Below are positions 9,393 through 20,513 of a stretch of 64,000 nucleotides of DNA, one piece after another. The notes under the pieces were generated by a model. It did no database searches, had not been told where the DNA came from, and saw nothing but the letters and a program-made list of their open reading frames with translations. The DNA lies in the NCBI RefSeq assembly GCF_001747085.1, contig NZ_MDJD01000054.1, positions 186,001 through 250,000 of the forward strand, read 5' to 3'. Made by a program: the position numbers and the translations under genes. This DNA is from Flavivirga aquatica. Its GTDB lineage: Bacteria > Bacteroidota > Bacteroidia > Flavobacteriales > Flavobacteriaceae. Numbering within the stretch: the stretch's first letter is position 1; each line of letters begins with the position of its first letter.

Positions 9393-12300
9393 ATTACTTC
9401 TAATAATTTTTGCATCCAACTTAATTTTAATTGCCCTATGGTCCATGGAATGTTATCTAACAGCATGTCATACGACTTTTCTTCAACTACAAGCACGTAT
9501 TTTTTTTCTTCTACCGTTATCCTCCCTGGTCTACATAAAAAAGAAACTCTTAAACCTTCTACAGAGGTATTCCCAATAGCGCTCCAATGTGCTATAATTG
9601 CTTTAAGCAAACCATTATCTATCATTTCTTTTTCTTCCAAACTTAAAGACATAGCATGTGGTATAGGTTCATGTATATCCAGTCCGCAGATTATCTTATT
9701 GAGCAGTAATTCATGCTCTTCGGCATCGGTTTTCCCTGTAGTCGCGTACTGGAGTATATAAATAGCTTTATGTTGACTCTCTTCATTTTTAAATACGCCG
9801 TTTTCCAATAAACCTAAGCGCTCAAACAACATATAAATATAAGGTCCCAATATAACCATACCTGCATTTTCAATAAAAGCAGATTCTCCAATAGTTTCTT
9901 CTTCAATAACTTCTGGAACAATTTCTTTATTTTCTTTTTTAATATATTCTTCTTTTTTATCCAAAAAGAATTGCATCTCGTTTACGATATGCTCTGAAGT
10001 GGTATTATTATATACCACTGCTTCAGATATTAATTGAGGTAATGCATTTGAGTGTTTAATGGAAATGATACTCTCAAACAGAAGCAAACTCCAATCTCTT
10101 ATGGACCAATTAGCTGTCTGGCTTATGGCTATTTTTAATAATAGCTTATCTATAAAATGATTCCAAACCACTTGATAGTTCTTAATTGTAATTTGCTTTC
10201 GAAATTTTTTAAAGATTTCAAAAATGGTAAGCAACTGCGACCTTTCTGATGCAGATAAAAATAAGGAAACCACTTCTTTCTGGGCATTCGTATTGAGTTT
10301 ACTAATGAGCTGTTTTCGAAATGAAGCTTGTTTTATATGAAACATTAATTCCTGAGATCTGTTTTTATAAATAGTCTCCAGGTTATTGATAAGCTCTTTT
10401 GTTAAAGACATTGAAATAGCATCTTTCCATACTTTTTCACTTTCAATACTTTGAATCAAATCTTTATATACTGCCTTTGGTTGTTCTACGACAGTTAATA
10501 ACCAAGACTCTAAATTTTTAGAATTATTATATACCTGTTTGTCATATCTAATTCTTCCTAAAAGTAATTGATATAAATCTTCTTTTGTTACCGATAGCAT
10601 TTCTGCTAGCTTATCAATAATAAAAGCTGTTATTTTAGAGACCTCAACATGTTTATTAGCATGTATATATTCTAAAAACAGATATTCTACTGTTTTGTAA
10701 TGGGTTGGTAATATATTTTTAACTCCATATAAATCTTTATCTAAAAGGGTAAAGAATAATTGTTTTGTAGCTAATACAGATTGGGTAACCGAACTATTAA
10801 CTTGTTTAATAAAAACATTATACATGTTATCGTCCATCAAATCGACAATCACTTTTTGATGTTTCGATTTTTTAAACCAAGAAACAAATCGTTCTGGGTA
10901 TTGATTTAATACATAATAGATGGATTCTTGAAACGATACAAATAATTTATCTCTTGTCCACCAAGGTAATTTGCCTGTATTGAGGAAATATTGCGTGACA
11001 TCTAGATTATATCTATCGTTATTTCTTCTTTTATTCGAAACCTTATGTGGATTCTCTGCTAATTGATCTAAAATTGATTTTATAAATTCGGGAATATGCT
11101 TAGCTATGTTTTCTTTTTTAAGAGCAGCTAATAAAAGGGACTTTTCTATCTCATGTTTTACTGAAAATAATTCTAATAATTCTTGAATACTATCATGCAA
11201 ATCTTGTTTTCTGCGATTAAATAGTTTTTCTTTTATCGTTTCAATAAACTCTTGATATATTTTCTCTGGAATTTGATTCGCAGTTCGCTTTATATGTTTT
11301 AATACTGAAGGTTTCTCTTGATGCCTTTTTAAATCTGATATTTTAATCGCTTTAAGCACTTCTATAATCTTAGCATCTAAATATAACACTTGAGAAATAT
11401 GATACATTTGTGACAGGACGACTTCTACATTTTCACCTTTAGAACCTAATTCTACCAATCGTTCTTCTATCCATTGACTTAGTTCTTGCTTAGTACAATT
11501 TTTATCTTTAGCATATATTTCCAGTAATACGATTGTTAGTTTATAAGAAGCTTCGTTATAATTATTTTCTGCTAAATGGGTTTGGAATTCTTTTAATGAT
11601 AGAATCGCTTTTCCTTTATAATAGCTATATAATTTTTTAGAGAACTTAAAAAAAATAGTATTGTAAGTGTATTCTACATCCTCTCTTTTTTTACTTTTTG
11701 CTACTTTAATATCCTTTACAAATGCTAATATTTCTTTTCGATATTTAAATCCTTTTTCATCTTTAAAAGCTTCCAAAATGAGAACAAAGGCTTTATCAAT
11801 AGCTATTTCTTTTATAATTTGATGTAAAAATACTACGATTGTATGAGCTTTTCTTTTGTTAATCGCAACATAAGTATTCAAAACAATTTCCCCTAATTGT
11901 TGCTTTAAACGTTCTAAAGTAGCAGATTTAATCGATAATTTATTTGATAAAGTAACCATTTGGCTAAAAAACCGAACCATCACTGCCAATACCACATGAT
12001 TAGCATGAATTACGATCTTATTAATTAAAGGTTCTGAAAAATGATTGGTTAATTGGTTAACATGAAAACTATCTTTAATCAATTCGTAAAAAACAGCGTA
12101 GAATTTTGCTGGTTCTTCTTCTAGTATGGCTTCTACATTTTTAGAAAAAATATTAAACGTGGCCATTCTACTTTCTGCAGGTAAAGATTGATGTTCAATA
12201 TAATACCTAAAGACCTCTATAATATTTAAATCGTTGTTTGGTTTGGTTATATCATTAATAGCAGATTCTCTTCTATCTACTTCTTCTTGCAACAATATTA

Positions 12301-13150
12301 CTATTTTGCCAAAATTAGGTATAGCACTTATTCTTTCTTTACTTTGTTTAACTCCTAAAACAATTTTTTTAAGCAAGTCTTTATAAGTCAAATTATATTT
12401 AACCGCAATTTTATGAATTAGGTATTTTAAAAAACTGGCTTGATTGGAATATCCAGTTATTTCTGTAAAAATATAAGCTAATGTAATTTCCCATATAGCA
12501 TTTCGAAAATAAGCCTTGTTAATCTCTATTATGCCATAATTTTCTTGATATTGCACAATATCTCTACGAGATTGATTAATATATACACCGGCATCATCCT
12601 TAATAGCAATAACAATCTTCTCTAAAGCAGTGTCTTGTAATTGGGAAATTAATCGCTTTCGTATGCTTTCTTTTTGCCCTTCTTTTTTTAAAATAGCGAC
12701 TAATTCTTCTTTATTATTACGTAATGCCGACTCTAAAAGTTCTATGGGCTTGGTAGAAGATGGTGTGTCCCATTGTAAATAGCCATTTTTTAGAAAAAAA
12801 ACGAATTGATCGATTTGCTTTTTATAAATTGGCTTGCGCTTCCCTTTTATTAAAGAACCATTATCGTAAGTGTTATTCTTAAAAAAATTTATAAAAGCTT
12901 CTTCTATTTTATAGCCTAATTCACGATCAAAATTTGACGCCGAAATGGTTCCCAAATCTAATACAATATCATTATATTGATCTAAATACTCAGGTACATG
13001 ATATATATCCATTACTTTTTGTAAAATATTTTGGATACTATGTTCTTGAATTTGACTTACTCTTGATTGATAGGTATATCCTTGTGAAGCATCTTCTAAT
13101 TCTATTTCATACTGCTGACTTTTAATAATATGTGTTTGGTCATCTTTCAA
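9380..13150 (-). CDS. eCIS tape measure protein
   Basis: 1256 aa. The N-terminus (HIIKSQQYEIELEDASQG, then FDRELGYKIEEAFINFF) fits the contractile injection system tape measure family (CIS_TMP, Afp14 position). The rest is long and mostly helical with repeated hydrophobic heptads, as expected for a protein that sets tube length. The C-terminus has a compact domain (FLCRPGRITVEEKKYVLVVE, then IPWTIGQLKLSWM). It lies between the second baseplate wedge protein and the ATPase, the conserved order in eCIS operons. Confidence 0.85.
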   Translation of the reverse strand: MKDDQTHIIKSQQYEIELEDASQGYTYQSRVSQIQEHSIQNILQKVMDIYHVPEYLDQYNDIVLDLGTISASNFDRELGYKIEEAFINFFKNNTYDNGSLIKGKRKPIYKKQIDQFVFFLKNGYLQWDTPSSTKPIELLESALRNNKEELVAILKKEGQKESIRKRLISQLQDTALEKIVIAIKDDAGVYINQSRRDIVQYQENYGIIEINKAYFRNAIWEITLAYIFTEITGYSNQASFLKYLIHKIAVKYNLTYKDLLKKIVLGVKQSKERISAIPNFGKIVILLQEEVDRRESAINDITKPNNDLNIIEVFRYYIEHQSLPAESRMATFNIFSKNVEAILEEEPAKFYAVFYELIKDSFHVNQLTNHFSEPLINKIVIHANHVVLAVMVRFFSQMVTLSNKLSIKSATLERLKQQLGEIVLNTYVAINKRKAHTIVVFLHQIIKEIAIDKAFVLILEAFKDEKGFKYRKEILAFVKDIKVAKSKKREDVEYTYNTIFFKFSKKLYSYYKGKAILSLKEFQTHLAENNYNEASYKLTIVLLEIYAKDKNCTKQELSQWIEERLVELGSKGENVEVVLSQMYHISQVLYLDAKIIEVLKAIKISDLKRHQEKPSVLKHIKRTANQIPEKIYQEFIETIKEKLFNRRKQDLHDSIQELLELFSVKHEIEKSLLLAALKKENIAKHIPEFIKSILDQLAENPHKVSNKRRNNDRYNLDVTQYFLNTGKLPWWTRDKLFVSFQESIYYVLNQYPERFVSWFKKSKHQKVIVDLMDDNMYNVFIKQVNSSVTQSVLATKQLFFTLLDKDLYGVKNILPTHYKTVEYLFLEYIHANKHVEVSKITAFIIDKLAEMLSVTKEDLYQLLLGRIRYDKQVYNNSKNLESWLLTVVEQPKAVYKDLIQSIESEKVWKDAISMSLTKELINNLETIYKNRSQELMFHIKQASFRKQLISKLNTNAQKEVVSLFLSASERSQLLTIFEIFKKFRKQITIKNYQVVWNHFIDKLLLKIAISQTANWSIRDWSLLLFESIISIKHSNALPQLISEAVVYNNTTSEHIVNEMQFFLDKKEEYIKKENKEIVPEVIEEETIGESAFIENAGMVILGPYIYMLFERLGLLENGVFKNEESQHKAIYILQYATTGKTDAEEHELLLNKIICGLDIHEPIPHAMSLSLEEKEMIDNGLLKAIIAHWSAIGNTSVEGLRVSFLCRPGRITVEEKKYVLVVEEKSYDMLLDNIPWTIGQLKLSWMQKLLEVIWRS

Positions 13151-13152
13151 AA

Positions 13153-16020
13153 TTATGCTTCATTATTATCCAACTTCTGTAATAGCTTTATTAATTGATA
13201 GGCTTGATACATTTTATCCTCATCTGCATCTGGATGCTGTAATAATTCTAACCATTTAAAATAATAGGTTTCAAATAAATACATCGTTTTATAATCTAAC
13301 CAATAAGAACTAGATCCTATATGAATTGGTATTTGCTCATAAATTGTATTTTCAAAAACTTTTTGAAAATTCTCATTCTGAAAACGTACTGGCCACTTAG
13401 GCATAACAAAACTCAATCTGAATGAAAAGAAGTGTTCATCTATCGCATGATCTCCATAAAACACATGACATTTTGTAATAGCTTCTATATCTTCTTTTTC
13501 TGTATGATTCACTTCATTTTTAAAACCTTCTATAATCTTTTGAAGTGCTTCTTTAGACTCGAAACTGGTCTTAGAAATAGCAAAAACATCTCCATTAGTG
13601 GCACCTATTTCTAATTGATATACGCCATTGGCAGATACTATATTAAATTGTGCTTCTTTTGCTAATAAAGCTTCTATTAAATTTGTAATGGTTTCATCTC
13701 GTTTTACAAAAGGCGTTAAATCTGCATGAGAGCATACTATTTCTAATTCTGGATTTAATAAAGAAAAATCTATTTCGAATCCAAAATAATCACCAAAATA
13801 CGAAGGCAATAATAACACATGTTCTACTACAAAAAAACCTTCACTTTTCTGACTTACATCAATCAAATAATTTATAGATTTCTCAATAACCTTAGTTGCT
13901 TTTTCTCTACTCTTTGCAATATGTACTATATTAGACTTATTATCATTTCTCTGATGAGAAATATAATATCGTTCTTTCTTATTTGGGTCTTTCTTAATGG
14001 TATAATTATCTGGAATAATACCATACTTTAATACACTATTTAATAAAGTATCCTCGTCACCTACATAATGCATGGTATGAAATAAATTTTCTTCTATCTC
14101 TTCATTAACAACAATGTCTTCTATCTCAACAATTCCTATATTTTCTTCTGGAGTATGAATATCAATTTCACGAACTATAAAATCGATATCCAATGTTTGA
14201 GGGTGAATACGTATTCCAGATTCTGAAATGTTTTTAATTAACGATTTTATCTTAAAATCATTAACTCCCATAAGTATGGCTATTTTTCGGAATATTCCAG
14301 GTATAGCCTGCTTTTTATCCTCTTCTGGATGTATTGATATGTTTTTATAATTAAAAGATTTTGATCGATTATAACTAATGGATGCATATTCTTTTATAAG
14401 CTCTTGCTTTGCTGCTAATAATTGTTTTTCAAATCTTTTAGAAGACATAGCGTCTCCATAACTAGATTTATTAATTTTAAGGAGCGTATAAGTTTGAAAA
14501 GCTTCACTATATCTTGATAATAATTGATCTGATACTTTATTTAATCTTTCTAATGAATGATTATCAAAAAAAGCATTAAGATCGTTAGTCTTCTTTTCCC
14601 AATAAGCTTTTACTTGATCTGGGGTATATGTTGATGATGGCGGAGCAATAAGATCCAATAAATCGTTTGTATCTGGTAAAATATTCGTGAAATATGATGC
14701 GTCTTCATTGTTATGCACATCGTACAATGTATATATATTACATAATTGCGATAAAAAATTGATAATCAATTGATCGAACGGCAATAAATAGGCCTGTAAT
14801 TGTTTTACCTGAGCTTGTCGTAATGGTGTTGCTCCATGACCTATACCTCTATCACCTATACCATAAATCTCAGGAAACTGTTTACGTATTGGATAATGAT
14901 ATCCTATATCTTGCATGGTTCCTTGAGGTATTGCTATGTTATTTAACGAATTAGATGCTGCTTTAAATTTACTTGCATCCAACGCTTGTATAAAAGCTAA
15001 TTGTTTTTTAGTTTCTTTTAAATCTGGTTGAAAAGAAACACCTGAGTTTTCAAAAATGAGTTTTTCATTTGATAAAGGGAACCTAACTCTTGCTGTAGTA
15101 TTCTTAGGAACTTGTAAACGTTCCTTAATAATATGTTGTTCTTTTGTTGTAGGATCTACGTAATTTAAACAAAAATCATTAATATTAACTACACCAGGGA
15201 TTTTAGATATAATCTTAATAATCTCGGATACTTCTATAACATCTAAAGGATTTTTTAAATCTTCATCTTTTATAAAACCATTAACTAAATGCGGACCATT
15301 AAAAATAGTATGGGTTGGAATATTTTCTTCCTGTAATTTCCTTAATGAATAATAACTTACTTCTGGTGCCAAATAATCATTAATACGATGTAATATATTA
15401 GCCAAAATTTCTTCACCATCTACTAGATCTAACAAGGTTATTCTTAAATCTACCGAAAGTGTTAATGGTTTATATACCTCAACAGCATAAAGAGATTCAC
15501 ATAAATTACGATGGGAGTTATACAAATCTTGAACTTCATCTATAATCTGCTTATTTTCTGTAGCTTCTTGGGTTGGGTCTACATGATACTCGTATTTCTC
15601 TACAAAAACATGTAGTAACCCTTTTATATTGTTTAATTCTTTTTCGTAATCGTCAATAGGATATACCCAAACATTTTTTACGTTAGGAATTTGATCGATC
15701 CAGATTTTTCTATAATCGTTAAACGTTACTGGGTTTGTTGTTAAAATATCTGATGCTACAAAAAGCCCATTATCACCCGATTGTAGTACGGTGCCTTTAG
15801 ACGATTGTAAAAGATCCTGTATCGGTAAACTTGTTTTATGTGCTAATTCTGTAATAGCATACGATATATTTTCTAGTAGAGTAACCCCTGGATCATGTTC
15901 ATTATAATCTGTCCACACGCTACCGCTAAACTTTTGAAGAATCTCCAAAGCTTCTTCGTGTAGTTCTTCATAAAGACTAGATCCTTTTTTCTTTTTAGAA
16001 ATATACCCTTTGTTATCCAT
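13153..16020 (-). CDS. eCIS baseplate wedge protein (Afp12-like)
   Basis: 955 aa. Its N-terminus, SVWTDYNEHDPGVTLLENI, is the signature shared by Afp12/Pvc12 and related baseplate-J proteins. It would form the second wedge subunit with the gp6-like protein encoded just upstream and build the baseplate around the hub. It is 2 bp from the tape measure gene and 14 bp from the fibre-like gene, so translation is probably coupled. Large insertions after residue 600, rich in acidic residues (VEIEDIVVNEEIEENLF), are not seen in short homologues and may be surface-exposed. Confidence 0.85.
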   Translation of the reverse strand: MDNKGYISKKKKGSSLYEELHEEALEILQKFSGSVWTDYNEHDPGVTLLENISYAITELAHKTSLPIQDLLQSSKGTVLQSGDNGLFVASDILTTNPVTFNDYRKIWIDQIPNVKNVWVYPIDDYEKELNNIKGLLHVFVEKYEYHVDPTQEATENKQIIDEVQDLYNSHRNLCESLYAVEVYKPLTLSVDLRITLLDLVDGEEILANILHRINDYLAPEVSYYSLRKLQEENIPTHTIFNGPHLVNGFIKDEDLKNPLDVIEVSEIIKIISKIPGVVNINDFCLNYVDPTTKEQHIIKERLQVPKNTTARVRFPLSNEKLIFENSGVSFQPDLKETKKQLAFIQALDASKFKAASNSLNNIAIPQGTMQDIGYHYPIRKQFPEIYGIGDRGIGHGATPLRQAQVKQLQAYLLPFDQLIINFLSQLCNIYTLYDVHNNEDASYFTNILPDTNDLLDLIAPPSSTYTPDQVKAYWEKKTNDLNAFFDNHSLERLNKVSDQLLSRYSEAFQTYTLLKINKSSYGDAMSSKRFEKQLLAAKQELIKEYASISYNRSKSFNYKNISIHPEEDKKQAIPGIFRKIAILMGVNDFKIKSLIKNISESGIRIHPQTLDIDFIVREIDIHTPEENIGIVEIEDIVVNEEIEENLFHTMHYVGDEDTLLNSVLKYGIIPDNYTIKKDPNKKERYYISHQRNDNKSNIVHIAKSREKATKVIEKSINYLIDVSQKSEGFFVVEHVLLLPSYFGDYFGFEIDFSLLNPELEIVCSHADLTPFVKRDETITNLIEALLAKEAQFNIVSANGVYQLEIGATNGDVFAISKTSFESKEALQKIIEGFKNEVNHTEKEDIEAITKCHVFYGDHAIDEHFFSFRLSFVMPKWPVRFQNENFQKVFENTIYEQIPIHIGSSSYWLDYKTMYLFETYYFKWLELLQHPDADEDKMYQAYQLIKLLQKLDNNEA

Positions 16021-16034
16021 ATATTTTTTACTGT

Positions 16035-16790
16035 CTACGACTTAAAAAACTTACTCATATCATTATCCCACAACTTGGTAATATGAAATTTTATATCATG
16101 GTCACGCCCATAGTCTGATCGTGTTTTTAGTTGCAGTTTATAATTGTACGTTGTGCCTGTAAAACGTATTGCTATTTTATTCCAGAACCATCCATAATGG
16201 GCTTGTGTTTTTGTTATTTTATGATGCGATTTTCCAAAAGTGCTCAGCGCATGTGCATGCAACAATGCATACCTACCTGCTTTTTCTTTTCCTACCTGTG
16301 CTAACACTTCGAAAGCCATACAACCATCTAAACCAGTAATAACATCGTGCCAATCTCCATCTGCTCGAACAGTTCCTATTTTATAGGTTCCTATACGCAT
16401 ATCTGTTCCTAAAACACCTTCTACCTCTAAAGCCGTTCTTGGTTTTTTAGTACCTATACCTACTTCTCCTGTTTTTTGAAAGGATATAGCTGTTGTGGCT
16501 TCCGTTTCGGTTACGGGGGCAACTATCGATAAACTTTTATTTTCTTTTTGATCTAATTCAATACTCCATTCTGGTAATGCATCTTCTATATTCTCGTAAA
16601 AGCTTATTACACGGTCTGATTCTTTTCCTTCTGGCGAAAGAATTAATCCATCTTCTTCATTCTTTGAAATTCCATCATCTATTTTATTAACCATAGAATC
16701 TATTAAGCTAGAGAAATTACTTTCTTTTGGTCTAGCTCCGGCTCCAAATAATGTTTTAAGGCTTTGTCTATTTAATAACTTAATTTTCAA
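16035..16790 (-). CDS. Putative eCIS fibre/receptor-binding protein
   Basis: 251 aa. The N-terminal 100 residues are polar. Then comes TGEVGIGTKKPRTALEVEG, a motif common in bacteroidete fibre and adhesin proteins that trimerise. The C-terminal domain (MAFEVLAQVGKEKAGRYALL, then HYGWFWNKIAIRFTG) is a globular beta-rich domain of unknown specificity. It lies between the two wedge genes, where some eCIS loci carry accessory baseplate or fibre genes. At this size it would be a short fibre. The functional label is inference from motif and position. Confidence 0.55.
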   Translation of the reverse strand: MKIKLLNRQSLKTLFGAGARPKESNFSSLIDSMVNKIDDGISKNEEDGLILSPEGKESDRVISFYENIEDALPEWSIELDQKENKSLSIVAPVTETEATTAISFQKTGEVGIGTKKPRTALEVEGVLGTDMRIGTYKIGTVRADGDWHDVITGLDGCMAFEVLAQVGKEKAGRYALLHAHALSTFGKSHHKITKTQAHYGWFWNKIAIRFTGTTYNYKLQLKTRSDYGRDHDIKFHITKLWDNDMSKFFKS

Positions 16791-16813
16791 GAGTTCTATT
16801 TTTTATTAAACGG

Positions 16814-19800
16814 TTATTTTATTTTAAAAGTCAAAATGGTATTTGCTTTCAATTTCGATTTTTTTACAGTTAAAGCTTGTTCTGTACTTTCTTGATCTTT
16901 TACTTTATTTGACGTTATAACTTCTAATGCTTTTTCATTATTACCATCGTCTGCAGCTATAATAAAATCTACACCTATTTGTAAATTCTGATTTTCTATT
17001 TCTGCCATAGTTTCATCTTCTAATATAGAGGATGAATAAATTTTATGTTCTGATTTTGGCACCAAAATAGACCAGGGTTTTGTTGGTTTAATTTCTTGAT
17101 TTTCTTCGTAAACTTTTAACGTAAAATCGTCAAGCCCTTTTTTTACAATATGCTCTATTTCTAATTTTTTAACAGATTGGATATAAGGTAAATTCTCCAA
17201 ATGACTTCTTAACATTCTAGGTACTACTGTGGCTCCTATTCCTTCTATAGTTGTAGAATCGCTATGAGATAATGGACACAGATAATTACTCAGTTCTTTA
17301 TTTAATTCATCTAAATAATATCCGCCTTGGTCTTTTGCATAAAACTCGACTATACAATTAGCCAACAACCATTCTACTTTTGGGTTTCGTACTTTTATTC
17401 TAATAAAAGAGTTAGACTTACTTTTTATAAAACGATGTATAGCATCCAGATCATTACTATTAAAATAATGATGCGCATCGTGTTTCCATGCTCTGGGAAG
17501 TACTACTAATGTTACCCTACCTGCTTGTGGCTTAAAAAAACCATCTAAATTGGTGCATTTAACAGCTATAACCTCATGGAAATACTGTAAAATAAGGTGT
17601 TCGTAATCCCAAATAGTTAAAGCTCTATCTTTATGCCTTAAACGTTCGCTCACTTCTGTATAGAACAACTCTGGTATGGTTGGTATCTTTCCTCCATAGG
17701 AATCTGCTGGTTGTACTACTTTTTTAATTTCTGGAATCTTCTCTGCTAGCTTATGTATACTATAAGATTCTACTTTTTTACCAACTACAGTTTCATCTTC
17801 ACTTGTACAACTTGCTAAAACGGCATTGGTATAAATACCATTAATTATAGGGTATTTGTAAACTTCCTGTTTTGCTACAAAACGCAACTCATATCCATTG
17901 CTATCGTCTTCATTATTATAAGGAAGCAATACCTCTATAATTCCAGATTTACTTAATTGATCTGTACCATCTGAAATAATGTTTTTAGGATGTAAAGTAA
18001 CCCAACGATCAATTTTTTTATACTGAATTATAATATTATCAGATTGTTCACTATAATCTGGAGTATTATTTTTTAAATCAAAAAACAAGGAGACAATACT
18101 ATCTGTTTCCAATTTTGATAGTTTTAAATATAAGTAACCTAGTCCTTCAAAACTTGAAAGCATGGTGTTTTTATAAACGCGACTATCTTTTACAATTTTT
18201 TCTACACCAAAGGGCGTAAGATGCATATATCCTCCTAATACACTATCTGAGCTATCATCGAATGCATTACTAAAATAGATAGTATCTTTAGCTGTATAGT
18301 CTAATGTTAACTGTTTTACTTTTGGTATAAATGGTTTATTAGGTAGTGGTAATGAATCTTCATTTTTAGCATTATATGTCGCTATTTCTGCATAATCTTT
18401 TGGGTATAAATTTTTCCCAAAAGTATTTTTAGGTGCTATAAAAGAAAACTTAAAAAACCCATTATTAGTATAAACATCATAAGGTATCGGGTCTTCTAAT
18501 TTATAATCTCGGGGAAATTGGTATTTCCCTAAATCACTTAACGTTATGGTTCTTTTTTTAGATATAATTTCGCTATTATAACCTTCTGGTGTTTTAGTGG
18601 GTTCTACATCGAAAAGGTTTACTTTTGTTCTTATTTTTTCTTCTCTTGGAAACCAATATCCATTAGCTAATGCTGAAATATCAACAACAAAAGAATCGTT
18701 TGTAAATTTTTCTGAATATGCTTTATAATATGTTTCAAAACCACCATAATCTGTCGGGACATTATCCCACTCTATATTCAAATCTATATTGGTAAGCTCT
18801 TTTTTAAATAATTCGCTTTTACCTACCATTAAATAACCTCCCAATGTTGGTGATGAGCCAAATAGGTTAAACGACTTGGTTAATGGCATTTTACCTATAT
18901 TATTATAAACGGAAAGGTTTTTAATACCCACTACATTCACATCTATTTTTATATTTTCTAACATAACACCTTTAAAAAAAGAATAGGTATATATAGGAGC
19001 ATACTCATCGAGTACAACTTTAATCATAGGCCAAGAAAAATCGATTTCCGAGGCTGTTTTTGTAGGTAATACAGTCATTGGAGGTTTTGTATTATCTAAT
19101 GTAAAGTGCAACGTAAATGTATTCTCTATCTCATCAAACCTAACACCATAAGCGTTTATAGTTTCCCAATCTGTTACTGAGGTATACGATATAGCAAAAG
19201 CACCTTTAAAAACAGTGTTAAATATAACATCTAATGGTAATTCTTGACTTATTACCATGTCTTGTAATAATTTCCAGAATGTTTCTTTTGAGGTTTCCTT
19301 TTCTAAAGTAAATGTAATATTAATTTCTCGTTCACCTTCTTCTAAAAATAATACTGGAGATCCTATAATATATCCAATATCTGTTATTGTTTTTGGAGAT
19401 ATATCTGAGTTTATTACAGTATTTTCATCGGCACCAAATAGCGATCTATTTTCAACATCTTTTAATGGTTTTCCTTTACTAACAAGGTTGTTTTTAACGA
19501 TATTAGATATAATTGACTCACTTGTTCCTATTTTTATAAAAGGGCTCTTGTTAAAAAATAATGTTTGTAATGCTTCTATTTTAATTGGTGCTGCTAATAA
19601 GGGTTTAGCAGTCTCGAATATGATATTTTTTTTACTTTCAAATAATTTACCAGCTATTAATTGCGTATTTTCTGGAATAATAACTCCTTTAGATGTTGGA
19701 AGTAATTCGAAACACACTACTGCTTGAGTAGCAATACCTTTATCTTGTGTTTGTTGTAATACGTCTTTATAATAAAAATCTAAATGGCGTTGCCCTATAG

Positions 19801-20488
19801 CATTAATTTGCTCTTGAACTTTCTTAAATAATATCGCAAATGTAATGTACATGGCATTATTAGGCATGTGATCATTTTTGGTAAAGACATTCGCTTTTAA
19901 ATAATCACTCGTAAAATTCTGAATATACAGAATCATTTTTCTAAATGTATGAGTGATCTCATCTAAATCTATTTTAAACTCATTTTCTTTTTTCTCTGAA
20001 TTTACATAAGTTTTTAACGCTTCAGAAAACGACTTAACCGTTGTTGTTTTTGTTTTTGTTTTTGTTTTTTCTAAAAATGTTTCAAGTTGCGACTTCTTAT
20101 ATTTTAAGACATCTAATAATACATTTCCTATTTTATTGGCTAGAACATCTTCTTTAAAAGATAATAATGTATGATACCACTTTTCTATTTTATTATACCA
20201 ATCTAATAGTATATGTATCTTTTCCTTTGGAAGGTTGTCTTCTTCTTGAAGGTTTTCAATAGGTTCTTTTATAATACATATAATATAAATAACAGGGTCT
20301 TGCTCTACCAAAGCTCTCCAATTACCATCAATTATATTTTCTGTGGTATAAAAATTAATATGCTCTACATAAAATACGATGTACGCTAACAAATCTTCAA
20401 AAGAACGCTCATCTATCTTAAACTTTGGGTTTAGCAGATTAGGGTTTATTCTTTGACGTTGTATGGTACCTTTCCTTCTTTCTATCAT
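16814..20488 (-). CDS. eCIS baseplate J/gp6-like wedge protein (Afp11-like)
   Basis: 1224 aa, in the size range of Afp11/Pvc11. The C-terminal third carries the baseplate-J-like segments: RLRHKDRALTIWDYEHLILQ, the VTLVVLPRA strand, RIKVRNPKVEWLL and the LCPLSHSD region. Together with the 955-aa protein it forms the wedge ring that triggers sheath contraction. It sits 25 bp after gp25 in the expected order. The final 60 residues (EDETMAEIENQN onward) are Lys/Glu rich and look like an extension. Confidence 0.87.
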   Translation of the reverse strand: MIERRKGTIQRQRINPNLLNPKFKIDERSFEDLLAYIVFYVEHINFYTTENIIDGNWRALVEQDPVIYIICIIKEPIENLQEEDNLPKEKIHILLDWYNKIEKWYHTLLSFKEDVLANKIGNVLLDVLKYKKSQLETFLEKTKTKTKTTTVKSFSEALKTYVNSEKKENEFKIDLDEITHTFRKMILYIQNFTSDYLKANVFTKNDHMPNNAMYITFAILFKKVQEQINAIGQRHLDFYYKDVLQQTQDKGIATQAVVCFELLPTSKGVIIPENTQLIAGKLFESKKNIIFETAKPLLAAPIKIEALQTLFFNKSPFIKIGTSESIISNIVKNNLVSKGKPLKDVENRSLFGADENTVINSDISPKTITDIGYIIGSPVLFLEEGEREINITFTLEKETSKETFWKLLQDMVISQELPLDVIFNTVFKGAFAISYTSVTDWETINAYGVRFDEIENTFTLHFTLDNTKPPMTVLPTKTASEIDFSWPMIKVVLDEYAPIYTYSFFKGVMLENIKIDVNVVGIKNLSVYNNIGKMPLTKSFNLFGSSPTLGGYLMVGKSELFKKELTNIDLNIEWDNVPTDYGGFETYYKAYSEKFTNDSFVVDISALANGYWFPREEKIRTKVNLFDVEPTKTPEGYNSEIISKKRTITLSDLGKYQFPRDYKLEDPIPYDVYTNNGFFKFSFIAPKNTFGKNLYPKDYAEIATYNAKNEDSLPLPNKPFIPKVKQLTLDYTAKDTIYFSNAFDDSSDSVLGGYMHLTPFGVEKIVKDSRVYKNTMLSSFEGLGYLYLKLSKLETDSIVSLFFDLKNNTPDYSEQSDNIIIQYKKIDRWVTLHPKNIISDGTDQLSKSGIIEVLLPYNNEDDSNGYELRFVAKQEVYKYPIINGIYTNAVLASCTSEDETVVGKKVESYSIHKLAEKIPEIKKVVQPADSYGGKIPTIPELFYTEVSERLRHKDRALTIWDYEHLILQYFHEVIAVKCTNLDGFFKPQAGRVTLVVLPRAWKHDAHHYFNSNDLDAIHRFIKSKSNSFIRIKVRNPKVEWLLANCIVEFYAKDQGGYYLDELNKELSNYLCPLSHSDSTTIEGIGATVVPRMLRSHLENLPYIQSVKKLEIEHIVKKGLDDFTLKVYEENQEIKPTKPWSILVPKSEHKIYSSSILEDETMAEIENQNLQIGVDFIIAADDGNNEKALEVITSNKVKDQESTEQALTVKKSKLKANTILTFKIK

Positions 20489-20513
20489 TAATTGTATAAC
20501 CTAAATAATAAAC

